Shown: positions 18,112 through 29,716 of the stretch, piece after piece | How the letters are laid out: each line of letters opens with the position of its first letter | How positions within the stretch are numbered: position 1 is the first letter of the stretch | DNA from: Spirochaetia bacterium | Lineage (GTDB): Bacteria; Spirochaetota; Leptospiria; Turneriellales; JAOUOS01 | NCBI GenBank assembly: GCA_029880265.1 | Contig: JAOUOT010000003.1 | Coordinates: forward strand, 62,001-126,000 | Reading direction: 5' to 3' | DNA length: 64,000 bases | Program-made: the position numbers and the translations under genes | The notes under the pieces: generated by a model | Told to the model about the DNA's origin: nothing | Database searches by the model: none | What the model saw: only the letters and a program-made list of their open reading frames with translations

Positions 18112-20256
18112 TTAATTGGTTTGAACGATTTCTTCTCGCGCTTTTTCAAGAACTTTTTCAAATTTTTCGGGAGTTAACGGTCTATTAAAGTAATAACCTT
18201 GCGCAACCTTACAGTCATTTTCGATTAAAAATTCGGCCTGATTAATATTTTCTACCCCTTCTGCAATTACCGACAAGTTTAAGCTATTCGCTATAGCGAT
18301 AATTGCTTTTACGATAGAAGCATTTTCATTATCGCTCGGTATGCCGTTAATAAAAGATTTGTCAATTTTTATTACCGAAATAGGAAATCGTTTTAAATAG
18401 CTTAACGACGAATAACCCGTGCCGAAATCGTCAATAGCGAAACGTACTCCTACATTTTTAAGCTCAAGAAGCGTTTCTAAAATATTCTCAGATTTACCCA
18501 TCAGCATATTTTCGGTAATTTCTATTTCAAAACAAGAGGGAGAAATTTTATATTTTTCGAGAATTGAAAGAAAGTTTTTTACCATTCCTTCTCTTTGAAA
18601 TTGTGATGCGCTAAAATTTATAGAAATAGTAAAATCATATCTCTTATCAAGCCAGCTTTTGTACCATATGCAGGCTTGTTCAATTATCCAATCGGTAAGT
18701 TCGTATATAAAACCGCTTTCTTCGGCGATAGAAATAAACGTTTGGGGACTAATCTCCCCTTTTTGCGGATGCTTCCACCTGACTAATACCTCTGAACCAA
18801 TTATCTTCTTATCAGACATATTGTATTGAGGCTGAAAGTTTAAAGAAAGCTCATTATTCTCAAGAGCTTTTCGTAGGTTAGTTTGATCGCTGATTTTTGC
18901 TCTTGTGTCTCTTTCTTTATCATAACTGTGAAAGTGGTACATGCTTGCGCCCTTCTTTTTTGCGATATGCATGGCTGCGTCGGCCTCTTGAAGAGGAATT
19001 TCTGGCCTAATCTCTGAACCCTTATTCAAACTTATACCCATGCTCGCAGAAACATACACCTCTTCGTTTGAAACCGAAAACGGAATTTTTAATATGTTTT
19101 GAATTTTTTCAGCTATAACTGAAGCGTCTTCTTTATCATTAATATCGTCTAATAGTATCGCAAATTCATCGCCGCCAAGTCTTGCGATGGTATCGCCGGG
19201 CCGCATACATGTTTTCAATCTTTCAGAAATCTCTTTTAATAAATAATCGCCCATGCTGTGGCCAAAAGTTTCGTTAATTATGTTAAACCTATCCATATCG
19301 ACAACCATAACTGAAAACTTATGCTTGTTGTCTCTTTTCGCCTTCTCGATAGCTAAACCGATATGATCGATCAATAGAGTTCTATTGGCAAGCCCAGTTA
19401 GGCCGTCATGAAAAGCGTCATGCATGATTTGCTCTTCGGCCATTTTTCTCTCTGTAATATCTGTCTGCGAGCCGACCATTCTATATACATCGCCGCGATT
19501 ATTTTTCACGGCCAGACCGCGGCTTAACATCCAACGATAGCTTCCGTCTTTATGCTTTATGCGATATTCAGAGTTAAAATTAGGCGTATCTTCGATAATA
19601 TGTCTTTCAATCTCTAGTTTTACTTGTTCTTTATCTTCAGGGTGAAGCAGTTCATACCATTCGTTAATACTATTTTTAATTTCTGAGTCATGATAACCTA
19701 ACATATTTTTCCACCGCGCCGAAAAAAACATAGTTTCATTAGAAATGTTCCAGTCCCACAATCCGTCGTTGGCGCCCTTAGCGGCTAAAGCATAACGTTC
19801 TTCGCTTTCATGTAAAGCTTCAAGCGATTCTCGAAGAGCCTGCTCAAGAGTATTTTTTTCTTTTCTAATCGCATATCTTTGTTGGGCAAATTTTAATCTT
19901 ACAAAAAGCTTTTGAAATTCAATAGGTTTTCTGATATAATCGTCTGCCCCCGCTTCAACAATGACTTGAAGCTTGTCTTTTTCGTCAATTGACGTAACAA
20001 TAATAATGATTGTATTTCTAGCTCCCAACTTTCTAATTTCGCGGCATAAATCAATACCGTTCATTTTAGGAAGAATCCAGTCTGAAAATATTATATTATA
20101 GGGTTCTTTGATAAAAGCGTCTAAGGCGTCTTCTGCATTGTAAAAGACATCGACATTGCATCCGGCTTTATCGAGCATTTTCTTTGTCATAATAGCCGTT
20201 ACCGGTTCGTCTTCAACCAGCATCACTCTTAGTTTTTCATCGTCGCTTTTTTGCAT
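18112..20256 (-). CDS. response regulator with PAS, GGDEF and EAL domains (c-di-GMP turnover)
   Basis: This protein of 714 residues has a receiver (about 9-125, phospho-Asp59 in FSDWILP), a PAS/PAC domain (about 155-285), GGDEF (about 290-455) with an intact ARLGGDEFAILL signature, and EAL (about 465-705). The EAL signature reads EVLVRW instead of EALxRW, but the catalytic glutamate and DDFGTGYSSLSYL, KIDKSFI and AEGVEN are kept, so both cyclase and phosphodiesterase activities remain possible. The cognate kinase is not adjacent. The aldehyde dehydrogenase gene is translationally coupled downstream. It has no membrane segment, so it is cytoplasmic. Confidence 0.93.
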   Translation of the reverse strand: MQKSDDEKLRVMLVEDEPVTAIMTKKMLDKAGCNVDVFYNAEDALDAFIKEPYNIIFSDWILPKMNGIDLCREIRKLGARNTIIIIVTSIDEKDKLQVIVEAGADDYIRKPIEFQKLFVRLKFAQQRYAIRKEKNTLEQALRESLEALHESEERYALAAKGANDGLWDWNISNETMFFSARWKNMLGYHDSEIKNSINEWYELLHPEDKEQVKLEIERHIIEDTPNFNSEYRIKHKDGSYRWMLSRGLAVKNNRGDVYRMVGSQTDITERKMAEEQIMHDAFHDGLTGLANRTLLIDHIGLAIEKAKRDNKHKFSVMVVDMDRFNIINETFGHSMGDYLLKEISERLKTCMRPGDTIARLGGDEFAILLDDINDKEDASVIAEKIQNILKIPFSVSNEEVYVSASMGISLNKGSEIRPEIPLQEADAAMHIAKKKGASMYHFHSYDKERDTRAKISDQTNLRKALENNELSLNFQPQYNMSDKKIIGSEVLVRWKHPQKGEISPQTFISIAEESGFIYELTDWIIEQACIWYKSWLDKRYDFTISINFSASQFQREGMVKNFLSILEKYKISPSCFEIEITENMLMGKSENILETLLELKNVGVRFAIDDFGTGYSSLSYLKRFPISVIKIDKSFINGIPSDNENASIVKAIIAIANSLNLSVIAEGVENINQAEFLIENDCKVAQGYYFNRPLTPEKFEKVLEKAREEIVQTN

Positions 20257-20388
20257 ATTCTGTTTTATCGGTTAGTCAAAAAAATATTCATTAACTGCAA
20301 CCTTCGGCAAATATTACCTTTAATATACACTTTGTCTTCATTTTTAACAATAAATAAATATATTTCTATATATAATCTATGACATAAA

Positions 20389-20532
20389 TTAATTTACATT
20401 GTAAAGTGTTTTATTATTGAAATATTCTGGAACCCTATGGGCGTGATGAAGTCTTGGGGCGTTATAGAACCGCCTATAAATTACAATCATCTTATCAGAT
20501 TTTAATTCAAATTCAATTCTATCTTTATTTTG
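20389..20532 (-). pseudogene. remnant of an integrase-core (rve-type) transposase C-terminus
   Basis: Directly after the atpC stop, and in the same frame, 47 codons read through to a stop at 20389. The stretch contains FYNAPRLHHAHRVPEYFNN, which matches the C-terminal tail pattern of IS3/IS481-like transposases (YN-x2-R-x-H ... P-x2-Y/F). No DDE catalytic domain, inverted repeats or target duplication is present, so only a decayed tail would remain. The match is short and could be coincidental. Confidence 0.4.
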
Positions 20533-20934
20533 CTACGATTTATTTGACGCAAAACGAATTCTTACTCTGTTTTTCTGTATTCTCATTTCTTTAGCCGAGC
20601 GTTCATCTTCTGAAGTCGTAATTAATTTTATATTTTCTTCGAGTTCTGATTGTTCTTTTTCCAAGTCTATTTCTTCGGGTAAAATCGCGCCGTCTACAAG
20701 AATGGTAACATTATTTTGCTTAACTTCGGCAAACCCCGAATCAATAATATATGTTTTTTTGCCCTCATTATTTTGAACCTCTACAACGCCAGGTTCAAGC
20801 AAACTCACTAAGGGAGCGTGACCGGTTAAAACGCTAAAACCTGCCTTGGCTCCCGGCAGCGATACAGTTATTGCCTCGCCTTCATAAAGTTTTCTATCGG
20901 GAGCGATTAACGTTATGTGTAGATTTTCTCTCAT
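20533..20934 (-). CDS. atpC: ATP synthase epsilon subunit
   Basis: This F1 epsilon subunit of about 133 residues has an N-terminal beta-sandwich (VSLPGAKAGFSVLTGHAPLVSLLEPG) and a two-helix C-terminal arm (EEIDLEKEQSELEENI). It connects the c-ring rotor to F1 and can inhibit ATP hydrolysis. The ATG at 20934 is preferred over an in-frame TTG at 20946. It is the last gene of the operon, 21 bases after atpD. Confidence 0.95.
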   Translation of the reverse strand: MRENLHITLIAPDRKLYEGEAITVSLPGAKAGFSVLTGHAPLVSLLEPGVVEVQNNEGKKTYIIDSGFAEVKQNNVTILVDGAILPEEIDLEKEQSELEENIKLITTSEDERSAKEMRIQKNRVRIRFASNKS

Positions 20935-20955
20935 ATCAACTATCAAGGCGTCAAA

Positions 20956-22374
<1,419 letters not shown>

Positions 22375-22396
22375 TTATCTCCTGTTTGTATTTACC

Positions 22397-23302
22397 TTAA
22401 CTTATAGCGTCTGCTCCGGCTACGATTTCTGAAAGTTCCTGTGTAATCTTAGCCTGTCTTACTCTATTGTATTCTCTAGTTAAATCTTTTATCATATCTG
22501 ATGCGGCATCTGTAGCGTTTTTCATCGCAATTCTTCTGGCAATATGTTCAGCCGCTACAGATTCTAAAAGAGCCTGAAGAAAAATGGTTGAAATCGCTCT
22601 TGGTAGTAATGAAGCCATAATTTCTTCAGCATTCGGTTCATAAATACTGTTTGAAACCGTATTGTCTTGTTCTACTTCATTATAATGATGATGAGTATGA
22701 GAACTTTCATCCTGATTATCCAAAGAAATTGGCAATACCGATTCAAGAACCGGTTTTTGTGCCGATGAATTTTTATATGAAGTATGAATAACCTCTACTT
22801 TATCAAGTTTTTCATCAATAAACGCTCTTATAAAATAATCTGAAAATTCAAGACCGTTTTCTACTGTAGGCGAATCTTGAATATGGCTATAACCTTTTTC
22901 AAATGGCACCTTCTGAAAGGAAAAAACGCTTATCAGTTTTTTACCGACAAGATGTACCTCGGTTTCGATATTTTGAGATTTCCAGTAATTAATTCTTTCA
23001 ATGCACAATTTTACAATATTATTATTAAAACCGCCGCAAAGGCCCCTGTTCGCGGCAACTGCTAGAATACCCACCTTTTTTACTGTTTCCACTTTTCTAA
23101 GCAGAGGATGTTTTGCCGATACGCCTCCTGACTCTAATGAACGTATCAGTTCCTGAATTTTCATCGCATAAGGCTGGGCGGCATGAACTCTGTCGACGGC
23201 TTTTTTACTTTTAGCGGTCGATACCATCTCCATTGTACTGGTAATCTGCTTGGTATTTTTAACCGCGCCTATTCTTTTTTTTATTTCTCTAGGTGTAGCC
23301 AT
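22397..23302 (-). CDS. atpG: ATP synthase gamma subunit with a histidine-rich insertion
   Basis: This F1 rotor shaft of 301 residues has the conserved N-terminus REIKKRIGAVKNTKQITSTMEMVSTAKSKKA and C-terminus AMKNATDAASDMIKDLTREYNRVRQAKITQELSEIVAGA. Between them, at about residues 200-220, is an acidic and histidine-rich loop (around DESSHTHHHYNEVE) that the usual gamma subunit lacks. The loop lies in the globular surface domain, so it need not disturb rotation. It sits between atpA and atpD in the standard order. Confidence 0.96.
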   Translation of the reverse strand: MATPREIKKRIGAVKNTKQITSTMEMVSTAKSKKAVDRVHAAQPYAMKIQELIRSLESGGVSAKHPLLRKVETVKKVGILAVAANRGLCGGFNNNIVKLCIERINYWKSQNIETEVHLVGKKLISVFSFQKVPFEKGYSHIQDSPTVENGLEFSDYFIRAFIDEKLDKVEVIHTSYKNSSAQKPVLESVLPISLDNQDESSHTHHHYNEVEQDNTVSNSIYEPNAEEIMASLLPRAISTIFLQALLESVAAEHIARRIAMKNATDAASDMIKDLTREYNRVRQAKITQELSEIVAGADAIS

Positions 23303-23307
23303 CTTAA

Positions 23308-24843
23308 TTAATTATCAGTTCTAATATCAGCCGATTTTCCCTCTACATATGAAGTTTTAAAATCTTCAATGTATTTCTTCAGCTCTTCTTCTGCATAAAG
23401 TTCTTTTTTCTCTCTGATATGAGTTAGGACTTCAGGGTGCGCTTTTTCAAAAAAATCAAGCATCTTTACTTCGAAATCAAGAACTTTATCTAAGGGTAAA
23501 TCATCTAAAAAGCCTTTTGTACCGGCAAATAAAGCAAGAACCTGTTTTTCTACCGTATATGGTCCGTACTGAGTTTGCTTTAATAACTCAACAAGACGAC
23601 GTCCCCTGTCAATCTGCTTCTGGGTTGCAGCGTCAAGCTCTGTACCTAGCTGGGCAAAAGCTTCAAGAGCTCGAAACTGCGCCAAATCAAGTTTTAGGGT
23701 ACCGGCAACTTTTTTCATTGCCTTAATCTGAGCCGAGCTACCTACCCTTGATACTGAAATACCTACGTCTACAGCAGGACGAACACCAGCCGCGAATAAA
23801 TCGGGCTGAAGATATATCTGACCGTCTGTAATTGAGATTACATTTGTAGGGATGTATGCCGAAACTTCGCCTTCCTGTGTTTCAATAATAGGAAGAGCCG
23901 TGAGCGAACCGCCGCCGTATTTATCGCTTAATTTAACCGCTCTTTCAAGAAGACGCGAATGAAGATAAAATACATCGCCAGGGTAAGCTTCTCTACCCGG
24001 AGGGCGTCTTAATAATAATGACATTTGTCGGTATGCGTTTGCCTGTTTTGAAAGGTCGTCATATACGCATAACGTAGCCTTTCCTTCTTCATACATGAAA
24101 TGCTCGGCCATGGCTGTACCGCCATATGGCGCTAAATACTGAAGAGGCGCGGGATCAGAGGCGTTTGCGGTTACAATGATAGTGTAATCCATGGCGCCTG
24201 CCTTTTCAAGCTTCTCTATTACGGCTGCAACCGTTGATGATTTTTGGCCAACTGCCACATAAACACAGACAACGCCGGTGCCTTTTTGATTGATGATCGT
24301 ATCAATAGCAATAGCGGTCTTACCTGTACCTCTGTCGCCAATGATTAACTCTCGTTGTCCCCTGCCTATGGGAATCATTGAGTCAATGGCTTTTATCCCT
24401 GTCTGCATCGGCTCGCCCACGGGCTGACGTCTTGCAATACCAGGCGCTATAATTTCAATCGGTCTTGTTTTATCTGACTTAATAGGACCTTTTCCGTCGA
24501 GGGGTTCTCCTAAGGGAGATACAATTCTGCCTATAAGAGCGTCTCCTACGGGTACTTCAAGAATTCGATTTGTTCTTTTAACGACAAAACCTTCTTTAAT
24601 TTTAAGAAAATCTCCCATGATCACCACGCCGACAGAATTTTCTTCAAGATTAAAGGCTAAACCCATAATACCATTTTCAAACTCAACCATCTCGCCCGCC
24701 ATACAGTTTTTCAAACCGTAAATACGCGCGATACCGTCGCCTACTTCAAGTACGGTGCCAACTTCGTCAATATCAAGGTCTGCGCCATAATCTTTAATTT
24801 CAGCTTGTAATACCGATACAATTTCATCTGTGTTAACTTTCAT
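23308..24843 (-). CDS. atpA: ATP synthase alpha subunit
   Basis: This protein of 511 residues has the P-loop [25 protein letters not shown], the [16 protein letters not shown] block, [22 protein letters not shown] and the arginine finger region [17 protein letters not shown]. The sequence is full length, with a normal N-terminal crown domain. AGGAG precedes the ATG. It forms the alternating hexamer with beta; its nucleotide site is non-catalytic. Confidence 0.98.
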   Translation of the reverse strand: MKVNTDEIVSVLQAEIKDYGADLDIDEVGTVLEVGDGIARIYGLKNCMAGEMVEFENGIMGLAFNLEENSVGVVIMGDFLKIKEGFVVKRTNRILEVPVGDALIGRIVSPLGEPLDGKGPIKSDKTRPIEIIAPGIARRQPVGEPMQTGIKAIDSMIPIGRGQRELIIGDRGTGKTAIAIDTIINQKGTGVVCVYVAVGQKSSTVAAVIEKLEKAGAMDYTIIVTANASDPAPLQYLAPYGGTAMAEHFMYEEGKATLCVYDDLSKQANAYRQMSLLLRRPPGREAYPGDVFYLHSRLLERAVKLSDKYGGGSLTALPIIETQEGEVSAYIPTNVISITDGQIYLQPDLFAAGVRPAVDVGISVSRVGSSAQIKAMKKVAGTLKLDLAQFRALEAFAQLGTELDAATQKQIDRGRRLVELLKQTQYGPYTVEKQVLALFAGTKGFLDDLPLDKVLDFEVKMLDFFEKAHPEVLTHIREKKELYAEEELKKYIEDFKTSYVEGKSADIRTDN

Positions 24844-24862
24844 TTATAACTCCTGTTTTTTA

Positions 24863-25468
24863 TTATGATTCCCAGCTATTAATTGATAACTTTTTACCCG
24901 TTTGAGCATTCTTTTGCCACGATAATAAATATCTTCTTACCGATGAATCCCAAATTTTATCGCCAATTCTTATAATAATACCGCCTAATATATCTGGCCG
25001 CACTTTTGTGCTGATTATATGCTCTATATTACCCGACTTTTCGGATATTCCAAACTCTTTAGATTTGCTTTCAATAGCCTTTTCAACGTCTGCAATAATA
25101 CTTTTTAATTCTGCGTCTGAATAATCGCGGCCCAAAGTAATCATTGCCCGGCTTCTGCCAAGATTTTTATCATTTTCTATGATAAAAGCTTCAAAAATTT
25201 CGGTTAAAAAGATTTCGCGCCGTCTGTCTACAAGAATTAAAAGCAAATTTAAAATAAATTGATGAACCTTGCCTTTCAATGTCTTTTGAATCAGCTCTTT
25301 TTTATTTTTCGAAGAAATTCGAGGCGACTCAAAAAACAACCTTGCCTGTTTACTTTTTTGAAAAACTGAAACAATGCTCTCCAGGTCTTTTTCAACGTCT
25401 TGAAGCTTGTCGCCCGAAACCTCGGCTAAGGCTAATGCATATCGCTGCGCTAATTCTTTTTCTTTCAT
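24863..25468 (-). CDS. atpH: ATP synthase delta subunit (OSCP)
   Basis: This protein of 201 residues has the delta/OSCP layout: an N-terminal helical bundle starting LAQRYALALAEVSGD, and a C-terminal VRPDILGGIIIRIGDKIWDSSVRRYL, the conserved end motif. It anchors the peripheral stalk to the top of F1. One base separates it from the atpF stop. The C-terminus is about 20 residues longer than usual. Confidence 0.94.
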   Translation of the reverse strand: MKEKELAQRYALALAEVSGDKLQDVEKDLESIVSVFQKSKQARLFFESPRISSKNKKELIQKTLKGKVHQFILNLLLILVDRRREIFLTEIFEAFIIENDKNLGRSRAMITLGRDYSDAELKSIIADVEKAIESKSKEFGISEKSGNIEHIISTKVRPDILGGIIIRIGDKIWDSSVRRYLLSWQKNAQTGKKLSINSWES

Positions 25469-25469
25469 C

Positions 25470-25991
25470 TTATACTTTTGACTTTTTTAGCGCTTCAAGT
25501 TCTTTAACAATAATCTCTTTATGCTCTGAAGAGCTGACATCTTTCTTCATAATTTTCGACAATAATTCAACGGCCAGATTTACCGTTGTTTTCTCAAGTT
25601 CGTCAAGAGCCTTTAGCTTGGCTCTCTCTATGTCTTTTTCGGTTCTTTCTTTTATTTTACCGACTTCTTCCTGAGCTTCCGTAAGTATTCTTGCGCGATT
25701 TGCTTCGGCGTCTTTTTTGCCCTCGTCAATCAATTCGATAGCCTCTGCCTTAGCAGATTCAAGTCTATTCTCGTATTCCGCTAAAAGCTTTTCAGCCTCT
25801 TCTCGCAAGTCTCGACTGCTTTGAAGATCTTCTTCAACTCTCAGGTTTCTGGCATCAAGCCCTTTTATGATGGGCTTCCATGCGAAACGCCACAGGACCG
25901 TAAGTACAACAACAAATGTTACCACGGTCCATATGACTAAACCCGGATTAACATGCAATAAATTGAGTGATCCGCCGCTTAATAATGGCAT
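25470..25991 (-). CDS. atpF: ATP synthase subunit b
   Basis: This protein of 173 residues has a single N-terminal membrane helix (about 16-36, LVIWTVVTFVVVLTVLWRFAWKP, where the RFAWKPI end is a family hallmark) and a long charged coiled coil forming the peripheral stalk. Only one b gene is present, so the stalk is probably a homodimer. It lies between atpE and atpH. Confidence 0.95.
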   Translation of the reverse strand: MPLLSGGSLNLLHVNPGLVIWTVVTFVVVLTVLWRFAWKPIIKGLDARNLRVEEDLQSSRDLREEAEKLLAEYENRLESAKAEAIELIDEGKKDAEANRARILTEAQEEVGKIKERTEKDIERAKLKALDELEKTTVNLAVELLSKIMKKDVSSSEHKEIIVKELEALKKSKV

Positions 25992-26014
25992 ATCCGATTT
26001 ACCTTTAAATGGGT

Positions 26015-27143
<1,129 letters not shown>

Positions 27144-27147
27144 AAAC

Positions 27148-27438
27148 CTACTTCAACCTTTTTATCGAAATAATTACGTCTGTAATTATGCCCAAGCCTA
27201 CCGCAGCGCAGAACGATAAGAAAAACCTTAACGCAATGCCGGGCTCAAACACCTCATTGCGATTTAGTATGTACATCGCAATGCCTGCAGCCATCATACC
27301 AGACAGTCTTATGTAATAACCGACTGACCATCCCTGCCATGCGCTGATATCTTCTTTCTTTTCAGCCAGTTTTCGATTTACAAAACCGGATAAAAAAGAA
27401 ACAGCAAGGCCTGTTATAAAACCCGTAATATAGGGCAT
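27148..27438 (-). CDS. AtpI-like small membrane protein heading the atp operon
   Basis: This protein of about 96 residues has three or four hydrophobic segments and lies directly upstream of atpB, where atpI is usually found. Sequence similarity to AtpI is not clear, so the call rests on position, size and topology. AtpI proteins help c-ring assembly or magnesium supply. I chose the ATG at 27438; a TTG opens the frame 11 codons earlier at 27471. Confidence 0.6.
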   Translation of the reverse strand: MPYITGFITGLAVSFLSGFVNRKLAEKKEDISAWQGWSVGYYIRLSGMMAAGIAMYILNRNEVFEPGIALRFFLSFCAAVGLGIITDVIISIKRLK

Positions 27439-27630
27439 AATTGCAACTTCGAGATTCTTCAAATTTGTCAAATCTCAAGTGTCAAAAAATGATTTAGATT
27501 TAGAGCGGCAAGTTTTTTTTAACTTTAAGCGACTTAAGCGGCAAGAGCGAAAATTGGGGCGCGATAGCGCTCTCTTTCATGTATGAAAAAACCTTTACAG
27601 TCAGTTTCGCGCCTATTTTCAATCCGCATT

Positions 27631-29055
27631 ATGGGAAAAACACTGTTTGATAAAGTCTGGGAAAAACACATTGTTGATATTTCAACGCATACTGAAGCCT
27701 CTTTTTTACAAGATAAAAAGCTTTTATATATTGATTTGCATCTTCTTCATGAAGTGACCTCGCCGCAGGCATTTGAAGGCTTAAGACTTACAAATAGAAA
27801 AGTAAGACGGGCAGATAAAACCTTCGCTACGATGGATCACAATGTGCCCACAAAAAACAGAAATAACCCCGATCTTGACCCCATCAGCATTAAACAAATG
27901 AACTATTTAAAAACAAACTGCGAAGAGTTTGGCGTTACTCTTTTTGACATTAACTCAAAAGACAACGGTATTGTGCATGTTATAGGGCCTGAACTTGGCT
28001 TGACCCTTCCGGGTAAAACTATCGTTTGCGGCGATTCTCATACATCGACGCATGGCGCATTTGGCGCCCTGGCTTTTGGCATCGGCACAAGCGAAGTAGA
28101 GCATGTACTCGCTACCCAGTGTCTTATTCAGTCAAGGCCCAAAACCATGCGCGTGAATTTTAAGGGCGGCCCAGCCCCGGGCATAACCGCCAAAGATTTG
28201 GTACTGGCCCTGATAGGAAAGCTGGGCACCGCGGGCGCAACCGGCTATGTGCTTGAATACGCGGGCGAAGCCATTAAAAACTTATCTATGGAAGGCCGAA
28301 TGACTGTCTGCAACATGAGCATTGAAGCCGGCGCGCGCGCGGGAATGATTGCGCCCGACGAAAAAACTTTTGAATATATTAAAGATACAAGATACGCGCC
28401 GAAAGGCGAAAAGTGGGACGAAGCCATGAAGTGGTGGCAGACCTTAAAAACAGACGACGATGCCGTTTTTGACAAAGAAATAGAGGTAGACGTTCCTACG
28501 ATAAGTCCGCAAGTAACATGGGGTACGTCTCCCGACATGGTCATTGATATTAGCGCAAAAATACCATCGCCTGCCGAAGCTAAAAGCGAAGCCGAAAAAA
28601 ACAGCATCGCGCGCGCTCTTGAATATATGAATCTTGAAGCGGGCAAAACTATGGCCGATGTAAAAATAGACAAAGTCTTTATCGGCTCTTGCACAAACTC
28701 AAGAATTGAAGATTTAAGAGAAGCAGCCGCCGTAATTAAAAGAAGAAAAAAAGCCGAAAGCGTAAAGCAGGTTTTAATTGTTCCGGGAAGTTATAATATT
28801 AAAGAACAGGCCGAGAAAGAGGGCCTTGATAAAATCTTTACCGAAGCGGGTTTTGAATGGCGCGAACCGGGTTGCTCCATGTGCCTTGCCATGAACGACG
28901 ACGTTTTAGAGCCGGGCGAAAGATGCGCCTCGACTTCAAACAGAAACTTTGAGGGCCGTCAGGGCAAACAAAGCCGCACCCATCTGGTATCGGCCCCGAT
29001 GGCGGCCGCCGCCGCTATACACGGTCATTTTGTAGATATAAGAAATGAAATATAA
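27631..29055 (+). CDS. leuC: 3-isopropylmalate dehydratase large subunit
   Basis: This is an aconitase-family protein of about 474 residues, catalysing 2- to 3-isopropylmalate isomerisation in leucine synthesis. The Fe-S cysteines are in IGSCTNSR and [43 protein letters not shown] and MDHNVPT are also present. The conserved start [15 protein letters not shown] fixes the ATG at 27631; an in-frame ATG 48 bases upstream would add an unusual basic extension. It forms a heterodimer with the leuD product, encoded nine bases downstream. It is divergent from the atp operon. Confidence 0.95.
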   Translation: MGKTLFDKVWEKHIVDISTHTEASFLQDKKLLYIDLHLLHEVTSPQAFEGLRLTNRKVRRADKTFATMDHNVPTKNRNNPDLDPISIKQMNYLKTNCEEFGVTLFDINSKDNGIVHVIGPELGLTLPGKTIVCGDSHTSTHGAFGALAFGIGTSEVEHVLATQCLIQSRPKTMRVNFKGGPAPGITAKDLVLALIGKLGTAGATGYVLEYAGEAIKNLSMEGRMTVCNMSIEAGARAGMIAPDEKTFEYIKDTRYAPKGEKWDEAMKWWQTLKTDDDAVFDKEIEVDVPTISPQVTWGTSPDMVIDISAKIPSPAEAKSEAEKNSIARALEYMNLEAGKTMADVKIDKVFIGSCTNSRIEDLREAAAVIKRRKKAESVKQVLIVPGSYNIKEQAEKEGLDKIFTEAGFEWREPGCSMCLAMNDDVLEPGERCASTSNRNFEGRQGKQSRTHLVSAPMAAAAAIHGHFVDIRNEI

Positions 29056-29064
29056 GGAAATATC

Positions 29065-29655
29065 ATGAAACCATTTACCAAATTAGAATCAAACATCTGC
29101 CCGTTAGATATCGCCAATATTGATACCGATCAAATTATACCAAAGCAGTTTTTAAAACGCATCGAAAGAACCGGTTTTGGCCAGTATCTTTTTTATGACT
29201 GGCGGTTTAACGCAGACGGCGTTGAAAATACCGAATTTAATATGAACAAACCCGAGTTCCGAAACGCGAAAATTCTATTGGCGTCAGAAAATTTCGGATG
29301 CGGCTCGTCAAGAGAGCACGCGCCATGGGCTCTTTTAGACTACGGTTTTGAAGTTATTATTGCGCCATCTTTTGCCGATATCTTCTTTAATAATTGCTTT
29401 CAAAATGGCATTCTGCCAATTGCCTTGCCTGACGAAAAAGTAAAAGAGCTTTTTGAAAAAGTAAAAACAGCGCCAGAGGCAAAAATTAAAATTGATCTTG
29501 AAAATCAGAAGATAGCTGTTTCAGATGGCGGCGAAATTTCTTTTGATATAGATAAAAATAGAAAAGAAAAATTATTAAAGGGTATTGACGATATCGGGTT
29601 TACCCTGCAATTTTTAAGCTCTATTGAGAGCTTTGAAAAACAGCATCTTTTTTAA
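29065..29655 (+). CDS. leuD: 3-isopropylmalate dehydratase small subunit
   Basis: This swivel-domain partner of LeuC has 196 residues. It carries DIANIDTDQIIPKQFLK, FGCGSSREHAPWAL, ADIFFNNCFQNGILPI and the terminal DDIGFTLQ. The length is normal. An AAGGA motif precedes the ATG. The Leu pathway genes leuA and leuB are not in the window. Confidence 0.95.
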   Translation: MKPFTKLESNICPLDIANIDTDQIIPKQFLKRIERTGFGQYLFYDWRFNADGVENTEFNMNKPEFRNAKILLASENFGCGSSREHAPWALLDYGFEVIIAPSFADIFFNNCFQNGILPIALPDEKVKELFEKVKTAPEAKIKIDLENQKIAVSDGGEISFDIDKNRKEKLLKGIDDIGFTLQFLSSIESFEKQHLF

Positions 29656-29716
29656 CTAATATTTTAACTAATAAAAGAACTTTCTCGTCTTGCATATTTT
29701 GCTTAATCTCGTTTGA

